Program-made: the position numbers and the translations under genes
Assembly: GCF_023283765.1 (NCBI RefSeq)
Contig: NZ_JAKILG010000001.1
Coordinates: forward strand, 124,001 to 188,000
Length of the DNA: 64,000 bases
Direction: 5' to 3'
Origin: Shewanella profunda
GTDB taxonomy: Bacteria > Pseudomonadota > Gammaproteobacteria > Enterobacterales > Shewanellaceae
Part shown: piece after piece, positions 54,980-64,000 of the stretch
Position numbering within the stretch: the stretch's first letter is position 1
Layout of the letters: every line of letters begins with the position of its first letter
Notes under the pieces: model-generated
What the model was told of the DNA's origin: nothing
Seen by the model: only the letters and a program-made list of their open reading frames with translations
Databases searched by the model: none

Positions 54980-56190
54980 TATTTCACTCCAGATGCCGCA
55001 AGACTGGACTCTGGAGTCTCTCCTTTAGGCACATTAACGGGTAATGCCGCCTCGCCTAGCACCTTCACCAATTGGCCATTAGCCATATTGTTGGAGTGGT
55101 TTGTTGCAACTCGTTCGCCTGTTTTTAAACTGTCCTTGATATAGACATTCTCTAAATCGCTGCGGACTACATTCACGTGGCGCATTTCAACGATATTCTT
55201 ATCATCAATAATGACTACTTGCTCGTTGCGAACCACATGGCGGGGCAGTTTGACTATGCCATCGACGGTGCGACCTTTAATAACAGCATTGACAAAACTG
55301 CCGTATTTTAACGGTAAACTGCCGGCGATTTTCTGTTCACGTAGGTAAGGATCTTTAATCTCGGCAACCAAGTAAACCATACGATTTTCTTCATCAATCA
55401 CGCCTTCACTACGGATAATATTACCTGACCAAGTGTTTTCTTTACCCGCGAGCGATGCACTTAAGGTGACTTCAGTATCGGGATTATCTACCGACTCTAG
55501 ATAGGCAAGATCGTCATTGGAAATCGGTAAGCGGATTTCGGCAATGCGAGTGTCATAGAGTTCACCTAGGTTAGTGCCTAGGCTAACGTATTGACCTAAA
55601 TCGACATTTCTTGCTTTGATTATGCCGTCAAAGGGGGCCCGAATGACTGTGCGTTCAAGATTACGTTGTGCGCGAGCCAATGCGGCCTGCGTATATTTAA
55701 CATTGGCTTGTTCTTTTTTGAGTTGGGGAATACGCAAACCTAACTCGGGTGGCAAACCTTTGTCATAGCCTTTGAATTCGATTTTAGCGACTTCACCACG
55801 GGCAATTTCTTCGTTAAGTGCGGCTATGGATTGTGCCAGAGTCGCTTCTGCTTGCATTAAGTCGGCCTCATAATCTGAGGGTTCGATTTGTGCTAATTGT
55901 TCCCCTTTTTTGACTATACCGCCTGCGACAAACTGAGGCGAAATCGTCAACATTCTACCTTGAACCTCAGTGACCAGTTGCGTCTTATATTTAGGGGTCA
56001 CAACCCCATAGGAGGGCAGGTTTAGTGATACTGTTTGTTGCTCAACCTTTATAACATCGACGATAGGAATAGGCATTTCTTCCGGTTTTTGTTCTGGTGC
56101 CTCCTTCGTTTTCATTAACAAGGCCGCACCTAAAACAAATAGCAGCAGAATAAAAAGAGGAGATAATCTCCTCAGTATAGTTTTTATCAT
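54979..56190 (-). CDS. RND periplasmic adaptor (membrane fusion protein)
   Basis: This 403-residue adaptor has an N-terminal anchor helix (IKTILRRLSPLFILLLFVLG), a lipoyl half-motif pair around QLAQIEPSDYEADLMQAEAT and ERTVIRAPFDGIIKARNVD, and a helical hairpin between them. It bridges the pump to an outer-membrane channel. The family often uses the name MexH/AcrA. It is first in the operon, with the pump start in its stop codon. Confidence 0.92.
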   Translation of the reverse strand: MIKTILRRLSPLFILLLFVLGAALLMKTKEAPEQKPEEMPIPIVDVIKVEQQTVSLNLPSYGVVTPKYKTQLVTEVQGRMLTISPQFVAGGIVKKGEQLAQIEPSDYEADLMQAEATLAQSIAALNEEIARGEVAKIEFKGYDKGLPPELGLRIPQLKKEQANVKYTQAALARAQRNLERTVIRAPFDGIIKARNVDLGQYVSLGTNLGELYDTRIAEIRLPISNDDLAYLESVDNPDTEVTLSASLAGKENTWSGNIIRSEGVIDEENRMVYLVAEIKDPYLREQKIAGSLPLKYGSFVNAVIKGRTVDGIVKLPRHVVRNEQVVIIDDKNIVEMRHVNVVRSDLENVYIKDSLKTGERVATNHSNNMANGQLVKVLGEAALPVNVPKGETPESSLAASGVK

Positions 56191-56529
56191 ATTGTGGCTA
56201 CATCCATGCTAATCGCGTAATGGGCATAAAGTATCAGAGTCTGACGTACCAATAAATTTATTTTTGTAAATAAAATGTGTCTAAAGATGATGTTAAAAAC
56301 GGTATTACCTTTTTCTGTAGACACTTTGGTGAAAATTAGAGCAAAGCATTGAGCGAGAGTTCCATTATTGGCTTAAAATAGATTAAGTTAGGTCAACTAT
56401 ATGAAATTTAATCGTGTTTTATTTAGGCAGTATTTCATACTCTTAATAAATATAAGCAGACACTAAGTTAAATTTGAGTAATAAAAAAGCCGCAATTGCG
56501 GCTTGTTATATTTAGCGGTAAAGAATGAA
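56191..56529. other. Non-coding region upstream of the RND operon
   Basis: This 339-bp AT-rich region includes the srmB terminator (56483-56506). No regulator binding site for the pump was recognised. Confidence 0.35.
56483..56506 (-). terminator. Terminator of srmB
   Basis: The stem AAGCCGCA / TGCGGCTT has a long U-run in the minus direction, 24 bp after the srmB stop. Confidence 0.82.
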
Positions 56530-57789
56530 TTACTTTTTCTTTCTGGCTATTTTACTGGCTTTTTTTGCCGCTTCTTTCTTGCTCGTTTTCTTCGCCGCTT
56601 CTTTCGCCTTCACTTTGGCTTTTTTCTTACCCGGTGTGCGCGCTTCTTTATTCTTTGGACGTAGCTCTTCAATCACCCGACGTTTTAACGGTTGTTCGAT
56701 ATAACGTTCAATCTTACCGACGATACGCATATCGTGGGCCTCGGCCAACGAAATCGCGGTACCTTTTGCGCCAGCGCGGCCAGTACGACCAATCCGGTGA
56801 ATATACGTATCGGCAGAGCGAGGCATATCGAAGTTGATCACATGGGTGATATCGTCGATATCAATACCGCGGGCGGCAACATCGGTTGCCAGCAATACGT
56901 TGACTTCACCCTTAGTAAAGCGGCTTAAGGCTTGGAAGCGTTTCTTCTGTTCCATATCGCCACGCATAAAGGCGCAGGGAATGCCAACTTTGAGTAACTG
57001 GCCCTCTAGGCTAGAAACTATGTCGCGGGTTTTCACAAATACGATAGTACGTTTGACATCTTCTTGGCGCAGCAAATGGCAGAGTAGGGCAAGTTTATGA
57101 TCTTTATCGTCGGCTAAATGGATCCATTGGTGGATCTTTGCCTTTTCGCTACGGGGTGCATCGACATCGATTTCGATAGGATCTTTTAGCACTTCACGGG
57201 CAAATCGCTGCACACCGCCGCCTTCTAAGGTAGCTGAGAACAGCATGTTTTGTTTACGACCTTGGGCTTCGAGCGCTATGGCTTGGACGACTGATGAAAA
57301 GCCCATATCGAGCATACGATCGGCTTCATCGATGATCAGTATGTCGACTTCTTCAGCGCTGAATTTGCCTTTATCTAGGTATTCCATCAAGCGACCTGGC
57401 GTTGCAACCAGAATATCCACGTTGCCAGCAAGCGCCTCTTCCTGCGGAGCATAGGGAACACCGCCAGTAATGATGACGATATCTAACCCTTGGTCCGTGG
57501 CTAAATGGCAAGCATAGCGATGAATTTGGCTCGCTAACTCACGGGTGGGGGTGAGAATTAAAATACGTGCTTGGCCCGAGAATCGACGGGGAAAGTCGAT
57601 TAAATGTTGTAGTGCGGGCAGCAAAAAGCTTGCGGTTTTACCTGTGCCTGTCGGGGCGCGTGCCAGAATATCCCTTTGCTCTAGCGCGTAGGGGATGGTT
57701 TCTTGCTGAATTGTGGTGGGCGAATGATGCCCCATGGCTTTAAGTGACTCGAGTAAACTTGGGTCAAGGTGGAAATCTTCAAATTGCAT
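56530..57789 (-). CDS. srmB: DEAD-box RNA helicase SrmB
   Basis: This 419-residue ATP-dependent RNA helicase supports early 50S ribosome assembly. DEAD-box motifs in order: PTTIQQETIPYAL (Q), RAPTGTGKT (I), LTPTRELASQ (Ia), ATPGRLMEY, IDEADRMLDMG (II), FSATLEGGG (III), IVFVKTR, TDVAARGIDI, HRIGRTGRAG (VI). The TLEGGG / HQWIHLADD / VIEELRPKN pattern is closer to SrmB than to RhlE or RhlB. The C-terminus is a Lys/Ala-rich basic tail (KKAKVKAKEAAKKTSKKEA), shorter than in E. coli. It is next to trmN6, as in E. coli, but in the same orientation. Confidence 0.93.
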   Translation of the reverse strand: MQFEDFHLDPSLLESLKAMGHHSPTTIQQETIPYALEQRDILARAPTGTGKTASFLLPALQHLIDFPRRFSGQARILILTPTRELASQIHRYACHLATDQGLDIVIITGGVPYAPQEEALAGNVDILVATPGRLMEYLDKGKFSAEEVDILIIDEADRMLDMGFSSVVQAIALEAQGRKQNMLFSATLEGGGVQRFAREVLKDPIEIDVDAPRSEKAKIHQWIHLADDKDHKLALLCHLLRQEDVKRTIVFVKTRDIVSSLEGQLLKVGIPCAFMRGDMEQKKRFQALSRFTKGEVNVLLATDVAARGIDIDDITHVINFDMPRSADTYIHRIGRTGRAGAKGTAISLAEAHDMRIVGKIERYIEQPLKRRVIEELRPKNKEARTPGKKKAKVKAKEAAKKTSKKEAAKKASKIARKKK

Positions 57790-58021
57790 GCACGGCGTCT
57801 CGACGGATAATAGCCGAGCATTATAAAGGTTATGTTGGTTAACTTAAATAACTTATCTATCTCTCCGGTGTTTATCTTCTGTACAAACACAGTTCTATGA
57901 TAGCGCTAACAATGCAATACATTATTGATCAATATGTTAGCGTTTTTGTTAGACATTGGCCTTTCATTGGCTTAGTGAAACGGAGCAGCGTTTATCTTAG
58001 CTGTTAGTGTGGGTTGCAATA

Positions 58022-58738
58022 TCAGAGCTTAAGGTAAAAATCTTGGGTCAATTGCACCATAGCTTGGCTGTATTGCCCTGAAATTTCGCGAAGGGTGAGT
58101 TCGCTCACCTTAGGTTCAACTGCACAGTTAGTTTGTGCAGTCAGTAGGCATAACACCCGATTAGCACTTTTGCCTTCAACACTTTTGATATCGACTCTCT
58201 CTATCCATCTCAGCGCAGATTGTGCAAGTAAACGATTAAAATTATTTAGGCTTTGTATCGGCAGGATCAGGCTGGCGAATCCTTTTGGCGCGAGGCATTG
58301 CTCAATTGCTGCGAGTAACTCGCTAAAGCTTAATTGATCTGTGTGGCGTGCCATCGCCCTTTGGGATAATTGCGCCTGAGGACCATGCTCAAAATAGGGG
58401 GGATTACAGATAATATGATCAAAATAGCCTTGATTTTCTTCTGCTTGGCTAAGTTGTTGAATATTCCCCTGTACTAAGCGTATCCGAGATTCCCAAGGAC
58501 TTTGAGCGATATTGTGTTGGCAAGCGAGGGCGGCACTATCGTCTAATTCGATACAAGTGATCTCTGCTTGGCTGCGCTGAGCCGCCATTAAACTCAATAT
58601 TCCGCTGCCGGCACCTATATCTAAGATCCGCTTAGCACTTGTCAGCGGTGCCCAAGCCCCCAAGATTACCGCATCGGTACTGACGGCCATACCGCAGTTA
58701 AGGTCATCGATATGAAATTGTTTGAAAGTAAATGCCAT
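58022..58738 (-). CDS. trmN6: tRNA1(Val) adenine-37 N6-methyltransferase
   Basis: This 238-residue SAM-dependent methyltransferase (YfiC family) has the motif [15 protein letters not shown] for SAM binding and the catalytic NPPYF motif in [12 protein letters not shown]. The N-terminus ([20 protein letters not shown]) is typical of the tRNA1(Val) m6A37 enzyme. It lies 232 bp from srmB. E. coli has the same two genes adjacent, so their association is conserved. Confidence 0.9.
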   Translation of the reverse strand: MAFTFKQFHIDDLNCGMAVSTDAVILGAWAPLTSAKRILDIGAGSGILSLMAAQRSQAEITCIELDDSAALACQHNIAQSPWESRIRLVQGNIQQLSQAEENQGYFDHIICNPPYFEHGPQAQLSQRAMARHTDQLSFSELLAAIEQCLAPKGFASLILPIQSLNNFNRLLAQSALRWIERVDIKSVEGKSANRVLCLLTAQTNCAVEPKVSELTLREISGQYSQAMVQLTQDFYLKL

Positions 58739-59266
58739 GGGTGATCAGTGTTATGTAGGACTTGGGATTAAAGTGTAATTGATTGGCGCGTATTCTAAAT
58801 CTGACTTCGAGTTTTTGGCTAACGCTTTTAAACAGTGTTTATTATGCTTTTTGTATGAATCTCCGCGAAACTTCATCGGTTATTTACCGCTTTTTAGTTC
58901 AGATTTCACTTAATTGGCCGTTAAATTTATTAGCTTTGTAACCCTCAATTAGCAGTTAATTAGCATTATTTTACTTTTTTAAGCGAATCTACCTTGTAAA
59001 CTTGCATTGATTTTTCAAGTCTGGTATTAGTTTCGCCCCCATTTTTAATCACTTTTATGGTTAACGGATAGGTAAACGGGTTTTTTGAGGTAAAAATAGC
59101 CATTGATGCTATTTTTTATCCCATCTTTGTTTATAAACTCGGCTGATATCAGCCATATTTACCACGGAATTGTGTAAACATAGATTTGCACTCCGGATGG
59201 GCTTTGTTTTAGCTATAGCTAATCGACACATAATCACTTAAGTTTGTAAAAAAACAATAAGACAAG
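58739..59266. other. Long leader region upstream of brnQ
   Basis: These 528 bp carry no protein gene of ordinary size. They contain a possible 28-codon Leu-rich leader reading (58855-58941) and a terminator-like hairpin at 59090-59120, both oriented to brnQ. Confidence 0.4.
58855..59120 (+). promoter_or_regulatory. Possible attenuating leader of brnQ
   Basis: A small reading frame (MNLRETSSVIYRFLVQ, then ISLNWPLNLLAL) has 7 Leu, 3 Ile and 2 Val among 28 residues; it has no clear SD. About 150 bp later, the stem AAAAATAGC / GCTATTTTT with loop CATTGAT is followed by more T. Leader plus terminator would suit attenuation by branched-chain amino acids. Both parts are weak, and the distance between them is long for classical attenuation. 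Confidence 0.3.
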
Positions 59267-60682
59267 ATGGGGCTTCCAGTGCAAGACAATCAGATGAGTA
59301 TCGGGGATACATTAGGCTTAGGTTTCATGACCTTCGCGTTTTTTTTAGGGGCGGGCAATTTAATCTTTCCTCCTTTTGCGGGTATGTTAGCTGGCGATAA
59401 TATGCCCCTTGCTATGCTGGGTTTTTTGATTACCGCCGTAGGTTTACCTTTAGTTGGACTGATTGCTGTCGCTAAGGCTCAAGGTAAGGTTATGGCTATG
59501 CTGCCAGTATTTGCAGCAACGGCATTGGCTATCGCGATTTATATGATTATTGGTCCTGCATTTGCAGCACCACGTACAGGTTTAGTGGCCTACGAGATTG
59601 GCGCTAAACCTTTTATCGATAACACTAGCACGACGATGTTACTCGGTAGTTTAGAACTAAACCTATCGCAACTTATCTACACTCTGTGTTTCTTTACTAT
59701 CACTATGTTACTTGCGTTGTTTCCGGGTAAGTTGCTCGATAGCGTAGGTAAAGTTTTGACCCCCATTCTACTGTTATTACTGGTTGGTCTTGCAGCATCT
59801 GTACTCTTTTTGCCTGCATCAGACGTGGGGCAAGCCGTGGGTGATTACCAACAACATCCGCTGACAAAAGGTATTCTGGAAGGCTACAACACCATGGATA
59901 CTTTGGCCTCACTAATGTTTGGTATGTTGATTATTGATATCTTGCGTAAAAAGGGCATTGAACAGCCGAGTGCGCAGACTAAGTATCTTATTCGCGCCGC
60001 CTTTATCGCTGCAGCAGGATTAGCTTTTGTTTACGTTTCACTGTTCTTTTTAGGTGCTACCGCAGGCGATATCGCCGCTGGCGCTAAAAATGGGGGTGAG
60101 ATATTAACTAATTACGTGACTCACGAATTTGGCAGCTTAGGTTCTGTCTTATTATCAAGCGTAGTGACCTTAGCCTGTTTAACGACAGCGGTGGGATTGG
60201 TGAGCGCATGCTCTGAGTTTTTCAATGAATTGTTGCCCAAGCTATCTTATCGTTTCTTGGTGGTATTACTCAGCGTGATCTGCGCGGTAGTGGCAAACGT
60301 TGGTTTAACACAGCTTATCGCGATTAGTATCCCAGTATTAATGACCATTTATCCTGTTGCCATTGCCTTAGTTGCCGTGACCTTTTTGACCGATTACTTT
60401 GCTAATCCGCAGTTTGCCCACCGTGTGACCCTGTCGGTGGCACTATTTTTCGGGATCTTTGATGGTTTGAAGGTTGCTGCGAGTAGTTTAATCGGTGCCG
60501 ATGGGCAAGGGATTAATGCCCTTGCGCAGGGATTTATTGATTTAGTGAATGGTATGGCTCCCGCTTTATCTATGTTGCCTCTTTACGACGAGGGCATGGC
60601 ATGGTTGCTGCCTACACTCATTGCCATTGTTTTATGTTTAGTGTTTGGCCGTGGCCGCTCTAAAACATTAACCGCAGCCTGA
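59267..60682 (+). CDS. brnQ: Branched-chain amino acid transporter BrnQ (LIVCS family)
   Basis: This 471-residue Na+-coupled carrier for Leu, Ile and Val has about twelve hydrophobic segments. The family start LGLGFMTFAFFLGAGNLIFPP is plain, and FAAPRTGLVAYEIG follows in the family style. The ATG at 59267 has no strong SD; GTG 59279 or ATG 59294 is also possible and would remove only non-conserved residues. It follows a 528-bp leader and ends before a terminator. Confidence 0.9.
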   Translation: MGLPVQDNQMSIGDTLGLGFMTFAFFLGAGNLIFPPFAGMLAGDNMPLAMLGFLITAVGLPLVGLIAVAKAQGKVMAMLPVFAATALAIAIYMIIGPAFAAPRTGLVAYEIGAKPFIDNTSTTMLLGSLELNLSQLIYTLCFFTITMLLALFPGKLLDSVGKVLTPILLLLLVGLAASVLFLPASDVGQAVGDYQQHPLTKGILEGYNTMDTLASLMFGMLIIDILRKKGIEQPSAQTKYLIRAAFIAAAGLAFVYVSLFFLGATAGDIAAGAKNGGEILTNYVTHEFGSLGSVLLSSVVTLACLTTAVGLVSACSEFFNELLPKLSYRFLVVLLSVICAVVANVGLTQLIAISIPVLMTIYPVAIALVAVTFLTDYFANPQFAHRVTLSVALFFGIFDGLKVAASSLIGADGQGINALAQGFIDLVNGMAPALSMLPLYDEGMAWLLPTLIAIVLCLVFGRGRSKTLTAA

Positions 60683-60729
60683 CAGCGGCTGCGATAGTCT
60701 GCCTGTGGCGGGCCAATTAGGTTAATATC

Positions 60730-60762
60730 AACGGCGTATCATTCGATTACGCCGTTTTTTAT
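60730..60762 (+). terminator. Terminator after brnQ
   Basis: The stem ACGGCGTA / TACGCCGT followed by TTTTT ends about 10 bp before the xerD start, so xerD expression must begin close by or use read-through. Confidence 0.85.
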
Positions 60763-60771
60763 GGAGTATGT

Positions 60772-61674
60772 GTGCCTAAGACATATCAGAGCGATCCGCT
60801 TATCGATGCTTTTCTTGATGATCTTTGGTCTAGTAAAGGACTGAGTGACAATACCCTGTCTGCTTACCGTACTGATTTGCGCCATTTTGATCGCCATCAA
60901 CGTCGCCATGGTGTCACCTTGATTGAGGCTAGTGTGGCAGATGTTCGGTCCTACTTAGCATTTAGATTGGAGCAAAATTTTGCTCGTAGCAGCAGCGCAA
61001 GATTACTCAGTAGTTTACGGCGTTTCTATACCTATTTAGTGCTGACTAAACAGATTACTGCCGATCCTATGGCTTTGATAGAGTCGCCCAAGTTAACGCG
61101 TCATTTACCCCATTCTTTAAGCGAATCTCAGGTAGATAGATTGCTCACCGAGCCCAATGTTGATGATCCCGTAGAATGTCGCGATAAGGCTATGCTCGAA
61201 CTGTTATATGCGACGGGGCTGAGGGTGAGTGAACTCGTTGGCCTAACTATGGATCAAATGAGCCTTAGACAAGGTTTAGTGCGAATCGTGGGAAAGGGGG
61301 GGAAAGAGCGTTTAGTGCCGCTGGGTGAACTGGCGATTACCGAGGTGGAAGCCTATTTAAAATTTGCGCGGCAGGAATTACTCGGTCATAAACAATCCGA
61401 TGTAGTGTTTCCTTCTAAGCGCGGGCAGATGATGACGCGGCAGACCTTTTGGCACCGCATTAAACTCTATGCGCTGCGGGCGGGGATTGAAACTGCGCTT
61501 TCACCCCACACATTACGCCATGCTTTTGCCACACATTTATTAAACCATGGCGCGGATCTGCGGGTGGTGCAATTACTTCTGGGCCACAGTGATTTATCAA
61601 CCACCCAGATTTATACCCATGTGGCACGGGCAAGATTACAGGAGTTGCACCAACAGCATCACCCGAGAGGTTGA
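60772..61674 (+). CDS. xerD: Site-specific tyrosine recombinase XerD
   Basis: This 300-residue recombinase resolves chromosome dimers at dif with XerC. All catalytic residues are visible: Arg151 (ATGLRVSELVG), Lys175 (VGKGGKER), His246 and Arg249 (SPHTLRHAF), His272 (LLLGHSDL) and Tyr281 (TQIYTHVA). The GTG start has TGGAGT upstream; an overlapping ATG in another frame stops at once. The gene order xerD-dsbC-recJ is that of E. coli. Confidence 0.95.
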   Translation: MPKTYQSDPLIDAFLDDLWSSKGLSDNTLSAYRTDLRHFDRHQRRHGVTLIEASVADVRSYLAFRLEQNFARSSSARLLSSLRRFYTYLVLTKQITADPMALIESPKLTRHLPHSLSESQVDRLLTEPNVDDPVECRDKAMLELLYATGLRVSELVGLTMDQMSLRQGLVRIVGKGGKERLVPLGELAITEVEAYLKFARQELLGHKQSDVVFPSKRGQMMTRQTFWHRIKLYALRAGIETALSPHTLRHAFATHLLNHGADLRVVQLLLGHSDLSTTQIYTHVARARLQELHQQHHPRG

Positions 61675-61808
61675 ATTTAGTTACAGTATAAATTTGCATT
61701 CTGCATGGCTTGTCTGTAACTTTTTGCCACCATACAGGGTCTATTGAGTATATCGAGTTAGAATGGCCCCAATATCTCGTTGTCGCGACACAATTTATAG
61801 GATGTCCC

Positions 61809-62534
61809 ATGAAGTTGACCCCAGCATTATCCTTAGTTTTTGCCCTCCTAGTTGCACCACTTGCCAGCGCTGCGACCACTACCTCTCCCGATACCGCTGC
61901 GATTAAGCAAAAACTCAGTGAGGTGTTAGATGTTGAAGTGATTTCAATGCAGGACTCACCGATTGAAGGTTTGTATCAAGCGATGACTAATCGCGGCGTG
62001 CTCTATATCAGTCGTGATGGCTCAAAGCTGTTCCACGGTAATCTATATGATATCGATAAAGGCATGAAAAACCTGACCGAGGCCGCATTAGCTGGCCCAC
62101 GTATCGCGATGATGAAACCGCTTGAAGATCTGATGTTGGTCTACAAATCCAAGAATGAAAAACATGTTGTTACCGTATTTACCGATGTGAGCTGTGGTTA
62201 TTGCCGCAAGTTACATAGCCAAATGGATGAATACAATAAGCTTGGTATTACAGTACGTTATTTAGCTTTTCCCCGTGCAGGAGTGCCTTCGGCTAATGCC
62301 GATGAAATGCAGGCTATCTGGTGTGCTAAAGATCCATTAAAAGCCATGACAGATGCTAAAGCCGGCAGCAAAGTTGCTGCAGCAACATGTGATGCTAAAA
62401 TTGCCGAGCAATATGAGTTAGGTACAAGCTTTGGCGTTAATGGCACACCAGCCATGGTCCTTGAAGATGGCAGTATGATCCCTGGTTATCAACCACCAGA
62501 AGATTTATTACGCACCCTAGATATGCGTCAATAA
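61809..62534 (+). CDS. dsbC: Disulfide isomerase DsbC
   Basis: This 241-residue periplasmic dimeric thiol isomerase has signal MKLTPALSLVFALLVAPLASA, an N-terminal dimerisation domain and a thioredoxin fold with CGYC at residues 129-132 (VSCGYCRK). The cis-Pro loop is NGTPAMVLEDG. It repairs wrong disulfides and is reduced by DsbD. The ATG at 61809 starts directly at the signal peptide; upstream in-frame starts would place a hydrophilic segment before it. Confidence 0.94.
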   Translation: MKLTPALSLVFALLVAPLASAATTTSPDTAAIKQKLSEVLDVEVISMQDSPIEGLYQAMTNRGVLYISRDGSKLFHGNLYDIDKGMKNLTEAALAGPRIAMMKPLEDLMLVYKSKNEKHVVTVFTDVSCGYCRKLHSQMDEYNKLGITVRYLAFPRAGVPSANADEMQAIWCAKDPLKAMTDAKAGSKVAAATCDAKIAEQYELGTSFGVNGTPAMVLEDGSMIPGYQPPEDLLRTLDMRQ

Positions 62535-62562
62535 TTCGAATCACGGTAAAATTTATCCTATT

Positions 62563-62590
62563 AAAGGTGAGCTTAGGGCTCACCTTTTTG
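62563..62590 (+). terminator. Intrinsic terminator between dsbC and recJ
   Basis: Perfect 10-bp stem AAAGGTGAGC / GCTCACCTTT followed by TTG, 38 bp before the recJ start. recJ needs a promoter of its own or read-through. Confidence 0.8.
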
Positions 62591-62628
62591 TTATCTTATT
62601 GCCACGATTTCATGAGAGTTTGAGTCCC

Positions 62629-64000
62629 TTGATCCATAAGATAGTCCGTCGCCCAACCGTTGATGACAGCCATTTACCCGTCCATCTTCCGCCCCTATTA
62701 AAACAGCTTTATGCTCGCCGAGGCGTGATGCCCCATGAGTGCGAGCTTGTGCTTCAAGGGCTTTTGCGCCCTGAAACCATGAAAGGCTTGGCCGAAGCCG
62801 CAGCCATTATTGCTGATGCCATGCAGGCGGATAAGTCGATTTTAATCGTCGGTGACTTTGATGCCGACGGCGCAACATCGACGAGTGTCTGTATGTTGGC
62901 GCTACGGATGGTAGGTGCAGTGAAAGTGGATTATTTGATCCCTAATCGCTTTGATTATGGTTATGGACTCAGCCCTGAAATTGTCGCTGTTGCCGCTTCG
63001 AAACAGGCTGAACTATTAATCACAGTTGATAATGGTATTTCATCGATTGACGGCGTTGCCGCAGCCAAAGCCTTTGGTATGCAAGTGGTGATTACCGACC
63101 ATCATTTGCCTGGCCATGAGTTACCCGCTGCCGATGCGATAGTGAACCCTAACCAACCGGGTTGTCCATTTGCCAGCAAATCGATTGCCGGTGTTGGCGT
63201 TGCCTTTTATTTGATGACGGCGCTAAGGGCAGAATTGCGGACGCGAAACTGGTATCAATCCCGCGGCATCGCTGAGCCCAATTTAGGTACATTGCTCGAT
63301 ATCGTCGCCCTTGGCACAGTCGCCGATGTGGTGTCACTCGATGCCAATAATCGTATTTTAGTCGAAGCGGGTTTACAGCGTGTGCGAGCGGGTCGTTGCC
63401 GTGTGGGTATTACCGCGCTGCTTGAAGTGGCGAAGCGAAATCCGGCGCGTATCGTCGCATCCGACTTTGGTTTTGCCGTCGGTCCAAGGCTTAATGCTGC
63501 GGGTCGCCTCGATGAAATGGCCTTAGGGGTCGAAACGCTACTCTGCGAAGATATTATGCATGCGCGGCGAATGGCGGCCGAACTCGATGGTTTAAACCAA
63601 GAGCGCCGTGAGCTTGAAGTCGGTATGCAGCAGGAAGCCTTAAAAAGCCTAGAGCATTTAAAGCTCAACGAAGCCGAGTTACCTTGGGGTATCGCCTTAT
63701 TTCAAGAGGATTGGCACCAAGGTGTGATCGGGATTTTGGCCTCGCGCATTAAGGATAAATACCACAGACCCGTGATTGCCTTTGCCGATGCAGGCAATGG
63801 TGACATTAAAGGTTCGGCGCGCTCCATCAAAGGGCTGCATATGCGCGACTTGTTGGAGTTAGTGAACACTCGCCATCCAGGATTGATTATCAAATTTGGC
63901 GGTCATGCGATGGCGGCCGGTTTATCGCTCAAGGCGGGCAGTTTTGCCACGTTTGCTAAGGCCTACGATGATGCGGTGCGTGAACTGCTGAAACCTGAGC
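62629..64000 (+). CDS. recJ: Single-strand 5'-3' exonuclease RecJ, N-terminal part
   Basis: This is RecJ of the DHH phosphoesterase family, read from a TTG at 62629 with GAGAG ten bases upstream; an in-frame TTG at 62620 is nearer than usual. At least 457 codons are present and the right edge cuts the gene. Motifs are VGDFDADGATS, TVDNGISS, ITDHHLPGH (DHH), VALGTVADV and, in DHHA1, KFGGHAMAAG. RecJ degrades single strands in recombination and mismatch repair. It is third in the xerD-dsbC-recJ order. Confidence 0.93.
   Translation, partial: MIHKIVRRPTVDDSHLPVHLPPLLKQLYARRGVMPHECELVLQGLLRPETMKGLAEAAAIIADAMQADKSILIVGDFDADGATSTSVCMLALRMVGAVKVDYLIPNRFDYGYGLSPEIVAVAASKQAELLITVDNGISSIDGVAAAKAFGMQVVITDHHLPGHELPAADAIVNPNQPGCPFASKSIAGVGVAFYLMTALRAELRTRNWYQSRGIAEPNLGTLLDIVALGTVADVVSLDANNRILVEAGLQRVRAGRCRVGITALLEVAKRNPARIVASDFGFAVGPRLNAAGRLDEMALGVETLLCEDIMHARRMAAELDGLNQERRELEVGMQQEALKSLEHLKLNEAELPWGIALFQEDWHQGVIGILASRIKDKYHRPVIAFADAGNGDIKGSARSIKGLHMRDLLELVNTRHPGLIIKFGGHAMAAGLSLKAGSFATFAKAYDDAVRELLKPE

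Noticed and set aside
1..64000. CRISPR arrays, rRNA genes and tRNA genes
   Set aside because: I looked for regularly spaced repeats, rRNA-like conserved blocks and cloverleaf or GTTCGA-type T-arms by eye and found none I could support.

Overview
The window reads as chromosomal DNA of a Shewanella species close to S. oneidensis / S. putrefaciens. The reasons are an nqrABCDEF operon, a Tat-exported split-Soret type dihaem cytochrome, NhaD, the metK / tktA-epd-pgk-fba block, the srmB-trmN6 pair, xerD-dsbC-recJ, and a palindromic mobile repeat ending in ATACCAATC. This assignment rests on recognising proteins and gene order; no database was searched. Most of the window is well-packed housekeeping DNA. 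The accessory part lies at about 29.8-33.8 kb.

Layout. 1-12 kb: a subtilisin-like protease cut by the left edge, an AsnC/Lrp regulator, RluA, RlhA (U32 family), a large MORN/YwqK-type repeat protein, a cupin, an M19 dipeptidase homologue that has lost metal ligands, a SufE/cysteine desulfurase pair and a Tas-like aldo-keto reductase. 12.4-18.4 kb: a complete Na+-NQR operon. 18.4-29.7 kb: a small membrane protein, a MarR-GNAT fusion, YjjX, a lipoprotein acylase of the penicillin/AHL acylase family, an SdaC-type serine transporter, a GNAT, a dicarboxylate symporter, a META-domain lipoprotein and a GAF plus degenerate GGDEF protein.

29.8-33.8 kb: a 277-bp MITE, a GNAT, an orphan protein, a 39-codon acetyltransferase remnant, then two AT-rich minus-strand genes separated and flanked by attC-like sites. 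This looks like a small group of integron cassettes with no integrase in the window. GC-rich hairpin repeats lie on both sides. 33.8-41.2 kb: metK behind a tandem MetJ-like operator, then tktA, epd, pgk and class II fba, which supply the lower glycolytic, gluconeogenic and pentose phosphate steps.

41.3-56.2 kb: a DUF481 outer-membrane protein, NhaD, a dihaem split-Soret cytochrome with a lipoprotein partner, and a membrane-bound ToxR/CadC-type regulator overlapping a FidL-like partner and followed by an unknown 467-residue membrane protein. Then come a dCache-PAS-PAS degenerate GGDEF sensor, a TatD-linked radical SAM protein and an RND pump with its adaptor. 56.5-64 kb: srmB, trmN6, brnQ with a possible attenuating leader, and xerD-dsbC-recJ (recJ cut by the right edge).

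The most unusual material is the cassette island with its flanking repeats, the metal-ligand-less M19 protein, the cytochrome-lipoprotein pair, the ToxR/FidL/unknown trio and two degenerate GGDEF proteins.
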